A stretch of 64,000 bases of DNA from Mactra quadrangularis. Lineage: Eukaryota; Mollusca; Bivalvia; Venerida; Mactridae. Made by a program: the position numbers and the translations under genes. Shown here one piece after another: positions 1 to 10,611 of this stretch. Below the pieces are notes generated by a model. It saw nothing but the letters and a program-made list of their open reading frames with translations, was not told where the DNA came from and searched no databases. The stretch's first letter is position 1. Every line of letters begins with the position of its first letter. The DNA is taken from positions 10,912,001-10,976,000 of the forward strand of contig CM046304.1 in assembly GCA_025267735.1 (NCBI GenBank), in the 5' to 3' direction.

Positions 1-1690
1 ATAAGGCATTTATGACTTATGCCGATGCCTATGTGGATATCGAATGTTGATCATTTGTTAGGGGTTTTCTCAAACGAGTTTACAGAAAAATTGTATACAT
101 AGTGTAAGTGTCTCATGAGAACCACGAGTTTCACGTGAAACCACTTTTAATTTCATGATGAATATCACGCTAGACGGAATAAGATTTCCACAAGGAGTGT
201 TCATTAAGTTCTTATTTTATATTCAACAAGACATCAGGATATATACTAACTCTTGTTTTACGTACAAACTATAAGGAATTTTTAAATAGTGCAATCATGA
301 TTTTAACTGTTGTCCAAAAAATACGCACATTAGCCTGAATCGTTTAAATATTTGTTCGTAATTATCTGTACAAATCGTTTGTGTTCAAGACCTATTTTAC
401 CTTTCGATTTAAATTTGTGAAAAGTATTTGGAGCTAACGACTTAATCACACAATGTTTATTAATTTGCATTTTTTCGGTAAAAGAAAAGTAGTTTATAGC
501 CAATGTATATGTACATGCTTTAGGTTAGGCTCCAAGAGTATTTGGTTCATATTTGAAACTTTGTACACACTGGTCATTTTTAACATGGAAGAGTGAAATA
601 TTTCTAATCAAGATGCCCCCGTTCGGTTTCCAATCAGACTAAACCATCCAAGGGGAATTTGATGGTATATGTCGATTATTTTCTTGAGGGGGCTAGGTTG
701 GCTTCTTAAAGACATAACTAAAAAAGATAAAGAATAATGCCACTCAAACTGGTTATGTGACTCCATCACCGTACACAGCGTAATAAAGTGTTGGTAAACG
801 GCCGCTTAGTTCTGATATTTACTACGTACATTAGTTATTTCCATTGCCAGAATGTCTTTCTCATGAAAGCAACTTAAATCGACCAGCACTGTCCCAAACC
901 GTAAACTAAATTATTATGCATGCATTTATTTAGACTTTGGTTCAGTACCGTACTGGACGCCTTTCGAAACAACGCGACAAACATGTGTGGAACATTCAAT
1001 TTCGAACCCGACAGTACTCTTCGTAATGTCAACTCATCCGAGTATTTCGGGAAAAAATTCGACGTACCTGCGGTTTAGGAAATGTGTCAGCTCATTATGG
1101 ATTGCAAAATAGTCATTGTGCATATGAAAAAGTGAATATAAAACTGGGGTTGTGTGTCGTTAGTAGGTATGCAAAAAGTGGCATTGTCTCAGAACTGAAT
1201 TTCATTACCGGACAAATATATCTACTCTTTGAGCAAATAAGCGTGATGCTTATTTGTTTTGTTGCAACAACATATTTTATTCAGCCTTCATATCTGAAGA
1301 GAATATACATGTACATGCTATCAAAAGAAATCAAGCAGACGTATTATTTTTACAAGACAGTTAAGAGAAAATTAGAAATGTGAATACACGGCAAATGTGA
1401 AAAAGATCTGTTTATGTAGAGCTTTGCATCGTAGAGAATGTAAGAGTATAGTAACAACCCATCAATGGATGAATGAGACGTTTTGTTTTATCAGTCATTC
1501 GATGCAAAAAATCGCTTGTGCGTTAAGTTAAACCACACACTTTTCATGTAAAAAGATAATGAATGATACATGTAATTTCTTGCATGATCCTCACGTTTGA
1601 ACTTTTAAATACATTTGAGAAAATCCCTCGCAATTTGTAAGAATCCGACATCCGCATAGACAACGGCATAAATCAGAAATGCCTATTTAC
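1..1690. other. AT-rich stretch without a recognisable gene
   Basis: No conserved domain, RNA gene or clear repeat was recognised on either strand. The longest open frame (1084-1383, plus) starts at GTG, has no family resemblance and reads like chance AT-rich sequence. Confidence 0.5.
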
Positions 1691-1912
1691 CCCAAGTATA
1701 CTGTTTGTTGGGTTTGTTTCTCAGTGTCAGTACGGCAGTGAGTGGATCTTTGAAAGTGGCTATGTCGTGCATGGTCACGGAGTGTCCAATGAGGAAGGCG
1801 CAGAAGGTGAAGTCAAAATTAGGGTCTCCACTATCGTAGCTTTGAAGCACTTTAATTCGTTTATCATGGTTTTCAAGGTAGTCAAGTTGATTTCCATACA
1901 TAATCTGTTCTG
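1691..1912 (-). CDS. orphan candidate coding exon, product unknown
   Basis: A 74-codon open frame on the minus strand sits between plausible splice signals: a CAG acceptor after ...tactcag at about 1913-1917 and a GTAAAT donor at 1690 downward. The peptide has a balanced, non-repetitive composition, unlike the surrounding AT-rich shadows, with segments such as DPNFDFTFCAFLIGHS and MHDIATFKDPLTAVL. It is locally more GC-rich than its flanks. I do not recognise the family. It has no reverse transcriptase, transposase or zinc-knuckle motif, so it may be an exon of a real host gene whose other exons lie outside the window or are too short to see. It could also be a captured or dead exon. The coding call rests on composition and splice-site context only. 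Confidence 0.4.
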
Positions 1913-2892
1913 CTGAGTATAGTTGAATGAGTGTACCGACTGCTGCATTACATTTTTTACTTTAATTTTTATTAATTTGCAATTCCTCTTAAACCATATT
2001 TTAACAGACGTATTACAATACAAATGAGCTTTTTATAAACTTAATAATGACCAAATCAATGAATTTATCTGAAGTCAAAATATTCGAGTCATTTAACGGG
2101 CAGACATTTTAATTTCCTACTTCTAATTGACTTTGGAAATTGTTATGAGACGTATGTCGTGACACAACAATTAAAAACTAAACATTTTGTAACAAATATC
2201 TGGAAACTTAATTAAATCAAAACAGACAACGAAACTTGATACCATTTTACTAGTATTTTATGATAAGAATTCTTTGTATATTTAACAGACTAATTTACTG
2301 AAACAATTAAATTGTCCAATTAATGGTTGTGCAAATAATTTAACAAAGAATGAAAGATAGTATCGTTATAATTGACTAGCTAGGACGACATAATGAGAAA
2401 GTTATATACTTAACGAAAATTCTAAGTACACCGATTTCTATATTGTAGTAAATGTTTATTTTTCATTATTTGAGACTAATCGATGACGGAAATCTGTATA
2501 AGACCATACTGTCGTCTGCTTGCATGGTTTTATGCTACTTTATCGATGCAAAACCAGTTTGTCGTGCATCCGTTGGTATAGGAAGATTTTTAATTGCTTT
2601 AATTTAACAGAAAATTAGCAATTATAAATCGTATTCTGCACCGCCTTTTAAAAGACCTATGGCAATTTCTCGTTTTTTGAAGTGACATTCGAGCAATTTC
2701 TTGCTTTTTTGTGCATATCAACACGCTAACGATTTTCGCCAAAACTGACAACGTGGGATTTTTGCACGATAAGCGCGTGCCCATTTCCGCTTTTCAGCAC
2801 ATGCAGGACAAAACCAATTTTGCATCAAATAAAAAGCAGGAAAACCATGCAAGCAGGCGATTGTATAGTCCTATACAACTTATTATGTAATA
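1913..2892. other. AT-rich stretch without a recognisable gene
   Basis: Nothing supportable was seen here. A short minus-strand frame at 2599-2784 has no recognisable features. Confidence 0.5.
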
Positions 2893-3103
2893 GTTAGATT
2901 ATGTTTTCATTTTACTATAAGGTTTAGTGCGAGGGGCGGAGCCCCGAGCACTGAACCTTATAGTAAAATGAAAACATAATCTAACTGGCTTAGCACAGCA
3001 TTTTCCCCAAGTTCAACACACTTCTATACTATACAATATAGTACATGTCTACTATCAACAATCCTCGACAGCTGATTGGACGAGGGGAAAATGCTATGTG
3101 CTA
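2893..3103. repeat. two-part hairpin repeat, copy 1
   Basis: Part one (2893-2985) is an almost perfect 93-bp palindrome with arms of about 44 bp that begin gttagattatgttttcat; the turn is the GC-rich gaggggcggagccccg around 2939. Part two (2990-3103) is a separate element whose ends are imperfect inverted repeats around gcattttcccc. The same two-part arrangement occurs in opposite orientation at 23183-23393, so the pair behaves as one mobile unit. No coding capacity is seen. Confidence 0.85.
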
Positions 3104-3720
3104 AAAACGATTTGACATAATGTTGAAAAATAAAATATTCTAACAACATTGAAATCGAGGTACTTAGAAGTTTCGTTAAGTATAATGTAAGCATTGTTAA
3201 TATAGAGGTACGTCTAAAGAACTATAGGTACATTGTAGCACACTGATGCTGGATACCTTTGACATTAGTCACAAACGAACTATTAAAATCTTACTGAACA
3301 TAGTTTTCAAACAGCCGATAAAATAATAGTGTGTCTCTCCAAAATGATTTGAATGACCTCAGAAATTAGACGAAAGTCGACCCAATAACGAATATGTTCT
3401 TACCAGTCACTGACTGTGCTAAGTACATATAACAACTTTTTTTTCAGTATACACACTTCCCCTCAAGATAATTTCAACAGTTGTTAAAATATTTAAACAA
3501 TTTCGTGTGTCATCTATGGGAAACTTAAGTTTATCATTCATGTGACACAAACTACGCCAATATCCACTGAGTAGTTACCGGCTTCCATGTTACACGTGTA
3601 TTTCGTGCTTTTTACTAATATCAGCCAAACAGTTTACACTTACTCGTTTATTTTGTATATGCCGATATCTGTAGCAATTTACACTTCAAAAGAACATCTA
3701 AACTTTCAAAAGTCATAAGT
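3104..3720. other. no gene recognised
   Basis: AT-rich, non-coding on both strands, with no repeat matched elsewhere in the window. Confidence 0.45.
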
Positions 3721-4090
3721 ATGATACGAATAAGCTTAGAAGAAAGAGGCCGAGCTATCGGAATGATGCATGATGGCTCATCAGTACGAGAGGTAAATTG
3801 AATTGAATTGCTATCTTATGTCTTGCGCGCATCATATTTATTGCTGAGTCATTTTAAAGGTAGCTGCAATGCAGAAACCTCCAACAATCGTAACAAAGTG
3901 AAACATTTTTTTTGCAGGTTGCCTGTACTTTCCAGCGTAGCCCTATGACTGTGATGTAATTTTTAAGAAAGTGTAGCCAACTGGAAGTGTTAAAGACCTG
4001 TCCAGGCAGAGTAGACGTCGTGTGACGACAAAACGGCACCATCCAGCAAATGCACACCGGGGAACGATTTCGCGTTACTGGCAATTGTTG
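3721..4090 (+). pseudogene. Tc1-like transposase N-terminal fragment with an intron
   Basis: The frame from ATG 3721 reads RGRAIGMMHDGSSVRE, then meets GT at 3793. Translation resumes in phase after ...tttttttgcag at 3917 with VACTFQRSPMTV, and after a frameshift with TGSVKDLSRQSRRRVTT. This order (a helix-turn-helix containing SVREVA...F.RSP.TV, then a GSVKD..R linker) is the DNA-binding N-terminus of Tc1/mariner transposases. The 125-bp interruption has consensus GT...AG ends and a pyrimidine run, so it looks like a real spliceosomal intron. A TAA after MTVM and at least one frameshift show that it is dead. No catalytic DDE region follows within the next 2 kb, so the fragment is 3' truncated. 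It is not the same family as the element at 7013-8540. Confidence 0.75.
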
Positions 4091-4289
4091 TGAATTTGTA
4101 CTTTGTTAATGCCAATATTGTTACTGCTTATAAGAAATCAGTACTTTTTCAATTTAATTATTGTTTTGCTAATAAATGAAATACTATTTGATAAACATTG
4201 TGTACAAATTTTATATCAATAGCTTACATATCAACCCAGTTATGTCTAAATATATAGGTGTTTATTTAGATAATTTGTTAAGTGTAAAT

Positions 4290-4401
4290 ATTTTGCAGCT
4301 AAATCCAGAGATTTAGCCTTTCCATGAACGGTGAGTAGGTTGACTGACCGCCGTGACATGACCTATAAAATGTGTTTTTTACGGCGTTAAATTCAACAAA
4401 A
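4290..4401 (+). repeat. SINE family 1, 5'-truncated tail copy
   Basis: This holds the conserved SINE body cagctaaatccagagattta, then gtaggttgactgaccgcc and the tail tgacctataaaatgtg...acggcgttaa. The tRNA-like head is absent, as expected of a truncated retroposition. Confidence 0.8.
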
Positions 4402-5635
4402 ATCTATATAAATAACATTCCACACATCCTCGTTAACAAACAAACATCGCTATACTTGCATGCTATAATATGTCTAATTGTACCTGATTATTTTAAACGA
4501 AGTTAATTGTTATACAATATTTATGTTAGAAGACAAAACAAAACGCTATTTAACTTAAAAAGGATATAACACCACAGTTTCAAAGTTTCAACATAAAAAC
4601 ATATTCACTTTAATCAAAGATAGACAATCAGTCGAAGATATGTCGGCAAATAATCATTTTATAAACATTTTTGAAGCACATGTTGACAAAATAATTACAT
4701 CACCAACCAATTTTCGTATCATTTAGAAATTAATAGCCTTTTTATCTCGAAATCATCGGTAACTATAGAAATAAGACGCTGGCAAAATATACGTTTCCGA
4801 ACGGAAATGTACTGTATGTAATGATCTCGGCGGTGAATTTCACATTAAGTTTAAAGGTCAAATTTTCTATAATTATCCAAAAACTTTATTAAAAATATCT
4901 CTTTTTATGTTTTTATGATTTTGTGGTGTATATATGCTTGTTGTGTTTACATGACTTAGTATTCATGAATAAACTGGTAATCATAAATCACATATTGAAG
5001 ACCTTGTGCTAGAGACAAGATGTGGGACAACTTTCTGTATGAAAAGATGAAAGAACATTAGATTTTCTTTTCAAACATACTTCAAACAAAGAAAATCACA
5101 TTTCTTTGTTTCTGATGTTGTGAAGTAGCGACATGCATTAAGATGGTTAAATGATAACTTTGATATTTTACAAATCAATTATATATATTGATGTCTCCTA
5201 CTTTTGACTCAATTTCTTTGTCCTTTGTATTCATTTCTAATACCTCTTTTTCACAGTACTCTTATTTATACACAAAGACTTCACTAGCTCGTAAAGTTGA
5301 AGAAAGTTACATTTTAAAATGAGCGATCAATAGTAAGATAATATGAAATGTATTTTACTGACATTATTAACTGATACACGAGTCAATATAGACATAAAAT
5401 CCAATATTAAGAAAATACCGTTCAAACTAAATACAACACAATCATACAAATTATGTCTTTAATCCCTGAAGAGAAAAAACCCAAATGAAGTCTATAATAT
5501 CCAATTAGTTACATTCTCTAGCCTTACAAGTACTAACATGTACAATATTTCTGTAAGTTAGCGTTTTACAGATTGAAACAATTAACATGAAATTGTCCCA
5601 TAATGACTTCAAACTATCTATTTATCAGTTAATTA
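4402..5635. other. no gene recognised
   Basis: AT-rich sequence. I saw no coding frame or matched repeat before the LINE fragment that starts near 5636. Confidence 0.4.
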
Positions 5636-6136
5636 AATCCAAATGGCAAATTAATTTTATGGTGCAACGTTCAATAGGTTACATGAAATAAAAGATACAC
5701 TTGATACTACCTTTCTCACAGATCTGAATGGACGTGAACTAACAGTACTTACGCGCTGCAGAATAGGTCATACTTATTTAACGCGTTCATACGTTCTTAA
5801 AGACAAAGTTGCACAACTGTGTATACCTTGCAACCAACACTATAATGTAAAACATTTTCTCATCGACTGCCAAGACCTTAAGTATATTAAGCGACAAGCA
5901 TTACAAAGCCTCAACTATATCAAAACTCTTTCATAAAACTCCTACTTGCATTACATGTATCATGATCAATTATTTGAAATAAATCAATATTTTTTAAGAA
6001 AATATAGATTTAACCCTGTATGGTTTTATTCATATATTAGTTATATCATTTTTTATTTTTACGTTACATTGCATTCGGCATGATATGACCTTTTGTGTTG
6101 GTATACGGTAAAACCCAACAAACAAACAAACAAACG
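5636..6136 (+). mobile_element. RNase H-type LINE (I/Jockey-like), 3' end
   Basis: A reading frame with indels carries the C-terminal zinc-knuckle tail of RNase H-bearing LINEs: LTRCRIGHTYLTRSYVL, then CIPCNQHYNVKHFLIDC, a Cys-Cys-His-Cys pattern (about 5745-5875). It ends at TAA near 5936. A short AT-rich 3' UTR follows, then catgatatgacctttt, gtgttggtatacggtaaaac and a (caaa)n tail ending at 6136. The copy is strongly 5' truncated. The same 3' end is found at 14455-14632 and 31220-31397, so these are copies of one family. The clade call is by motif recognition. Confidence 0.8.
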
Positions 6137-7012
6137 TGAGTTAGTGTTTGATATAAAAAAAGTGATCTCAATATATCAGTTTCAGTTTATTGTGTTATAT
6201 CGACATTCACTTGTCTTTGACACAAAACATATATACAATCATATAATACAATTTAAACAAATAAAAAAGAAAAGACATACCAAAAAATAACGATGTACAA
6301 AAAAAGAAAATCAGCATGGGATAGACATCAGATCATACATAATACATTTACATAATAAGCCCACAAATACACTTGTTTGACACCACAACAGAACGTAAAT
6401 ACATATGACAATTACATTAATAGTACACAAATGCACCTAAATAAAATAAAATCATACATACATAAAACAGTTACATAATTATTACACAATTACAAATTAT
6501 ACAATTATAACAAAATCTGCAACAAATAATGTATTTACTCTACTTTGATATTACAGCACGCGTATACACAAAGAAACTTTATAATCGCTGAGACGAAGAA
6601 ATATATAAATCAGAAATCTCCAGTAATATAATGAGAAATGCGACGAAGTTAAATTATATATAAATACGTATATTGATCAAAGTACATTTACTTACAGTAC
6701 GGATGGAACGATGCTTCATAAATTGTAAAACACTTCTCATTACGTTAATAGGATACCATTTAGAAACTTATCATGAATAAATTCTTTTTTAAGCCAATTA
6801 ATGAAGATATATTCAACAACAGTAGACTTAAAACTGTTTTACAACCATGAAGTTATCAGAATATAATATGCATTAGGAACATAATAAACTATGCGTACTA
6901 AATTCTGCTTTCTAAATTTTATTTTGACAAAGTGTCTTTTTTGAGCGAGATACTTTAGAGATACTTTTATAAGATCACACTAAATTCACTGATACGCTTA
7001 TACATACATATA
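6137..7012. other. no gene recognised
   Basis: Very AT-rich (repeated acataa and atacat runs) and without a believable frame. Confidence 0.45.
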
Positions 7013-8540
7013 CCCAAACGAAAAAGAAACGCAGGGTAAACTTCAGTGGTGATTTATGGTCAATTATAAGAATGATATTAAAACTGGGATATTGATTTAT
7101 CAAGAACTATCTTTCGTGAATTAAATTTGGAAATTTTCATTGGATTTTGACCTTTACTTTTTGTGTTATTGGAACGAATTTGGCGATACCCCATACAAAC
7201 GTAAATTCAAATCGGCGTAAAGTTCTCAGTACCGGGTATGTACTCCTCGCGCAGATGTCACAGCCCTTATTCTCTTGTGCATTGAATTCATAAGAGTGTT
7301 TATCTTTCTCATGGGGATATTGTTCCACTCTTCCAACAATGCATTTCTCAGTTGGTCAAGCGTGGTGGGAATGTTCTGACGCTGCCTTACTCTCCTGTCC
7401 AGTTCGTCCCATAGATGTTCAATAGGAGACAAATCTGGGCTATATGCTGGCCAGTCAAGTGGCTGAATGTTATGATTTGCCAGAAACTGTCTACAAACTC
7501 TGGCAACATGAGGTCGGGCATTGTCCTGTTGGAAAATAAGGTTACGTTGTTGGACTATAGGGACAGCAACCGGACGGAGGATTTCATCCGTATATCTTGC
7601 GGCGGTCAAATTCCCACCAACCACTACCAACGGTGACTTAACCCCGTAAGATATCCCACCCCAGACCATGACTGAGCCACCGCCAAATCTATCCACCTCA
7701 GTAACGCATGCGTCAGCAAAGCGTTCCCCACGACGTCGGTATATACGACGTCGACCATCCGGACGGAAAAGCGTAAATCGGGACTCGTCAGTAAAAAAGA
7801 CCTGCCTTCATTGTCTCATTGGAAATCTCCGAGGGGAATGTGCCGCTTACCAAGTCATTCGACGCGCCCGACGTGGAGGAGTAAGAGGCAAACCAATGCA
7901 TGGACGTCTACAACGAAGACCCGCCTCACGTAATCGGTTCCTTACAGTTTGGGAGTAATTACGACGGTTATGATTGCCTACTGTATTGTTAGCAGTTTCA
8001 GTGGCAGTAACGTACCGATTACGCAGGTGTGCTTGACGTATTGCCCTGTCCTGACGTCGTGTCGTGACGCGCGGACGCCCTGTCCGATGCCGGTCGGCAA
8101 GCCTTCCAGTTTCCCTAAGTCGACGAACAAGTCGCTCTATGGTCGAAACATTCACACCAAACTGCATAGCCACCTTGCTGTTGCGTTTGACCTTGCATTA
8201 GCAACGTAATGGCCTGACCCCGCTGAACGTCAGTAAGCCTTGCCATTAACGTAGAAAGTTAAAACAGAGTTTTAATACGGAAAACAGTGTATAAATGTCT
8301 AGAGTATTGAATGATATGAAAAGATGTGTTGAACAAATTATCAAATTTTTTTTGCACGAAATTTTTGCTTTTCTTCGCTTGTATTACGTGACACCGAACG
8401 TTTCATGCTTCAGTAATTTTTCATTATGTGTTGAGTAAATAGATGCCTTGATAATAATCTGACCGATTTTCATCATCTTACACAAAGGCGATAAAAAGTT
8501 ATTCCATATCATTTTACCCTGCGTTTTATTTTCGTTTGGG
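7013..8540 (-). mobile_element. Tc1/mariner DNA transposon, full length, inactive
   Basis: The 1528-bp element has 28-bp terminal inverted repeats with two mismatches. The left end starts cccaaacgaaaaagaaacgc and the right end is the complement of ...gcgttttattttcgtttggg. TA dinucleotides flank both ends (7011-7012 and 8541-8542), the target duplication expected of Tc1/mariner. It contains one transposase gene on the minus strand, broken by one frameshift and two stops. Both ends are intact, so the copy could still be mobilised by a transposase made elsewhere. Confidence 0.93.
7226..8246 (-). pseudogene. Tc1-family DD34E transposase, two stops and one frameshift
   Basis: Translation starts at ATG 8246 (MARLTDVQRGQAITLL). 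A single extra G near 8175 shifts the frame. The helix-turn-helix region (VNVSTIERLVRRLRETG) and a GRPR AT-hook-like motif follow. Two in-frame stops, TAA at 7847-7849 and TGA at 7808-7810, interrupt the next part; the TGA sits where a tryptophan codon would fit. Beyond them the same frame continues to the end at 7226. The catalytic acids are all present: TDES, QQDNARPH and SPIEHLWD, with 34 residues between the second D and the E (DD34E). Reconstructed length is about 339 codons, normal for Tc1. It cuts and pastes DNA between TA sites in the nucleus in living relatives; this copy cannot make a full protein. Confidence 0.93.
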
Positions 8541-9087
8541 TATATATGCTAATGTTCAATGTACCTGGTTTAAAATAGTTTAAGAGCTTAAAATGCTTTT
8601 TCAAACTGTGTTTTCAATAACAAGACTTCATCTTAAACATACTGTGATTAAAACTATTGTTTTAAGTATTGACAGCCAAATTCTGCTTTCGGCTTTGATC
8701 TACTTTTATACTTTTGATTATGGGGCTTTAAGGTATTTATCATAATGGTGTCTACATATTTTTCTGATATTTTGAATTTAAAGTAAAGGTAACACAAAAT
8801 GCCCATGATCAAACGACCAATCTCTATTTTAACATAAAACAAACTTCGTATTAGTTTTATCGTAGTCTTACCAAAATACTCATTTGCTGACACCATCAGA
8901 CCTAACATAGCATTTCTGGAATATTTGTCAACTAGCATTATTCAAAAACGTTTTCAATCTTACACATGTAGGATTACAACTTTACATATGTCTTAATATT
9001 AGGGTAACCAACATCATATTAAAATCTATTAGAAGACTATTAGGTATGAATACCTAAACACAGGTCCCTAAATCGAAATCAGGTATG
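8541..9087. other. no gene recognised; weak minus-strand frame
   Basis: A 94-codon minus-strand frame (8654-8938) includes hydrophobic stretches such as LIMGILCYLYF, but it matches no family I know and carries no splice or promoter context. I do not support it as a gene. Confidence 0.35.
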
Positions 9088-9357
9088 ATAAACCCACCTA
9101 GTAAGTATTAACATACAAAAAAGACACCATGCAATATTTGCAACCACCTAGTAAATTCTTAACATACTTGCTTGGTACCTTGTAACACTTGAAAGCATCT
9201 GGTAAGTTCTGACATACTATAAAGTTTACATTCAAAACTTGAACCCTCCCAGCGAGTCTTCACATACTAGGTAGGTACCATGATACAGCCGGTAAGTCCT
9301 TACATAGTGTAATCGTATCATGCATTAATGAACACAGCCGGTAAGTCCTAACATATG
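9088..9357 (+). repeat. diverged 50-bp tandem array with GTAAGT-like motifs
   Basis: Six units share the core ccNnctaGTAAGTNcttAACATAc. The GTAAGT-like hexamer starts at about 9101, 9151, 9202, 9252, 9292 and 9341, spaced 50, 51, 50, 40 and 49 bp. The last two units share cagccggtaagtcc. The region between cores is much less conserved. Confidence 0.65.
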
Positions 9358-9608
9358 GAGCCATGAATTTGTCTATACACATGCGAATAACAAAAATATA
9401 TGATACTGAGGACACCTATGTACAACGAGACGGACATTACAGAAAATCTGAAACCGACATGTAATGTTGCTATGGTTTAAAGTCTAATATGGTATGTTAG
9501 TAAAGTAAGAGTTGTAAAATGAATACTAAAATGTCTGAATTATGATACTGTAGTTAAATATGTAGTTAAAACATTGTTTTACAGTATTCAAATATATGTC
9601 AGATTTTT

Positions 9609-9870
9609 CTATACATCATTAGTAGAGTCACTAACTGTTAGCTTAAATTTACCGCAGTCTACATGTATATCCTTTAAGTTGTTTATTAACCTCATCATCG
9701 AGCATAAATGTAACTTAACACGAGATCCAGACACAATAGTGACTGGTTGTGGTAACACGCATAGAACATCAGAGGAACCCTGCAATGATTCATCTGGTTT
9801 TGTTTCTATTCTATCTGTATGTTCAAACAATTCAAAGAATCTATTACTAATAGTGTATTTGTCCTGTCGA
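9609..9870 (-). pseudogene. unidentified minus-strand coding-like frame
   Basis: An open frame follows a possible acceptor (tctcgacag at about 9862-9870) and encodes FELFEHTDRIETKPDESL, then SSDVLCVLPQPVTIVSGS and KDIHVDCGKFKLTV. Composition is protein-like. It lies just downstream, on the same strand, of the remnant at 9930-10425, and may be its next exon or read-on. I do not recognise a domain. Confidence 0.3.
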
Positions 9871-9929
9871 GATTTGACAGATGATTATCCAACATAACTA
9901 AAATGTTCTGACACTAATCTTATAACTCA

Positions 9930-10425
9930 CTTGCATTTGCCACTGATGCATTATTCTGAAGAACGGCGTTTGTTACTTTCGGTTTAATGATACCGATCAG
10001 ACCATCTTAAGGATCTTTACCATGACTGGTTTCAAAATAAATCCTATATAGTTTACCATCATGTTTTGATTGTGAAAGGCTAATGTCAGTAAAGCTCATT
10101 TTCCCCTTCAATTGAGAAGCTCATCCATCCTTCCACTGGTGAACTTTATTGATAATTGCACCCTGGTCTCTCACATGTTTCATTGCTCTACGATCAAACT
10201 CAGCAACACCATAGGCATCATGTTTCATCTGATACAGCTATGTACTCTTCTTTAATAAGCTGATTCTGTTTTGTAGTATAGCATAATTGGATTCATGGTA
10301 AATTGTCTCTGATTCCAATGAAATGGCTGGATTTCTCTTCCATGTCGACAAGTATAATTTTTACTGAAATCCAAAGCCATAACCAGTTCCCTTTCTTCAA
10401 TATCTCAATATGAATCCTAAATTAT
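9930..10425 (-). pseudogene. TE-derived gene remnant with KDG...SHGK motifs
   Basis: The minus-strand frame reads RELVMALDFSKNYTCRHG and REIQPFHWNQRQFTMNP. After a frameshift it continues HDAYGVAEFDRRAMKHVRDQ, IINKVHQWKDG (10120-10139), FTDISLSQSKHDG, FETSHGKDP (10010-10026) and DGLIGIIKPKVTNAVL. The pattern DG..SQ.K, about 20 residues, then SHGK..xDG..G..K belongs to an uncharacterised family that occurs in many copies in invertebrate and fish genomes and is thought to be transposon-derived; that family assignment is from memory. Two in-frame stops (TGA after KDG, TAA after KDP) and a frameshift show decay. The last codons before 9935 run into a GTGAGT, a possible splice donor. Confidence 0.55.
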
Positions 10426-10445
10426 TTATGTTGCTACTTGGTTAA

Positions 10446-10545
10446 TGGTGTCTAATGTATTAGTAAGATATACTTTGTTAATCTTTCTTGACATAATGTT
10501 GAAGGTTTGTCGTGTGTAAGCGAATACTGATTTGGCGACTGAAAA
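10446..10545. repeat. 100-bp interspersed repeat, copy 1
   Basis: The stretch tggtgtctaatgtattagta...gaaggtttgtcgtgtgtaag recurs at 19905-20002 with about 12 mismatches. No coding potential. It lies just upstream of the BEN-domain exon. Confidence 0.7.
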
Positions 10546-10611
10546 AAATTTGAGGCGGGGTAAAAGTATCATACATTACATCTTTACTCTTCATTTTTTG
10601 TCTATTTGTAG

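Noticed and set aside
1084..1383. 99-codon plus-strand open frame
   Set aside because: It starts at GTG, has no family motif, splice site or promoter context, and its composition matches random AT-rich sequence.
7668..7958. Arg-rich plus-strand frame opposite the Tc1 transposase
   Set aside because: It is the antisense shadow of the minus-strand transposase, whose motifs are clear.
9088..9357. CRISPR-like array
   Set aside because: The repeats are short and diverged, linkers are not unique spacers of even length, and the context is a eukaryotic TE-rich genome.
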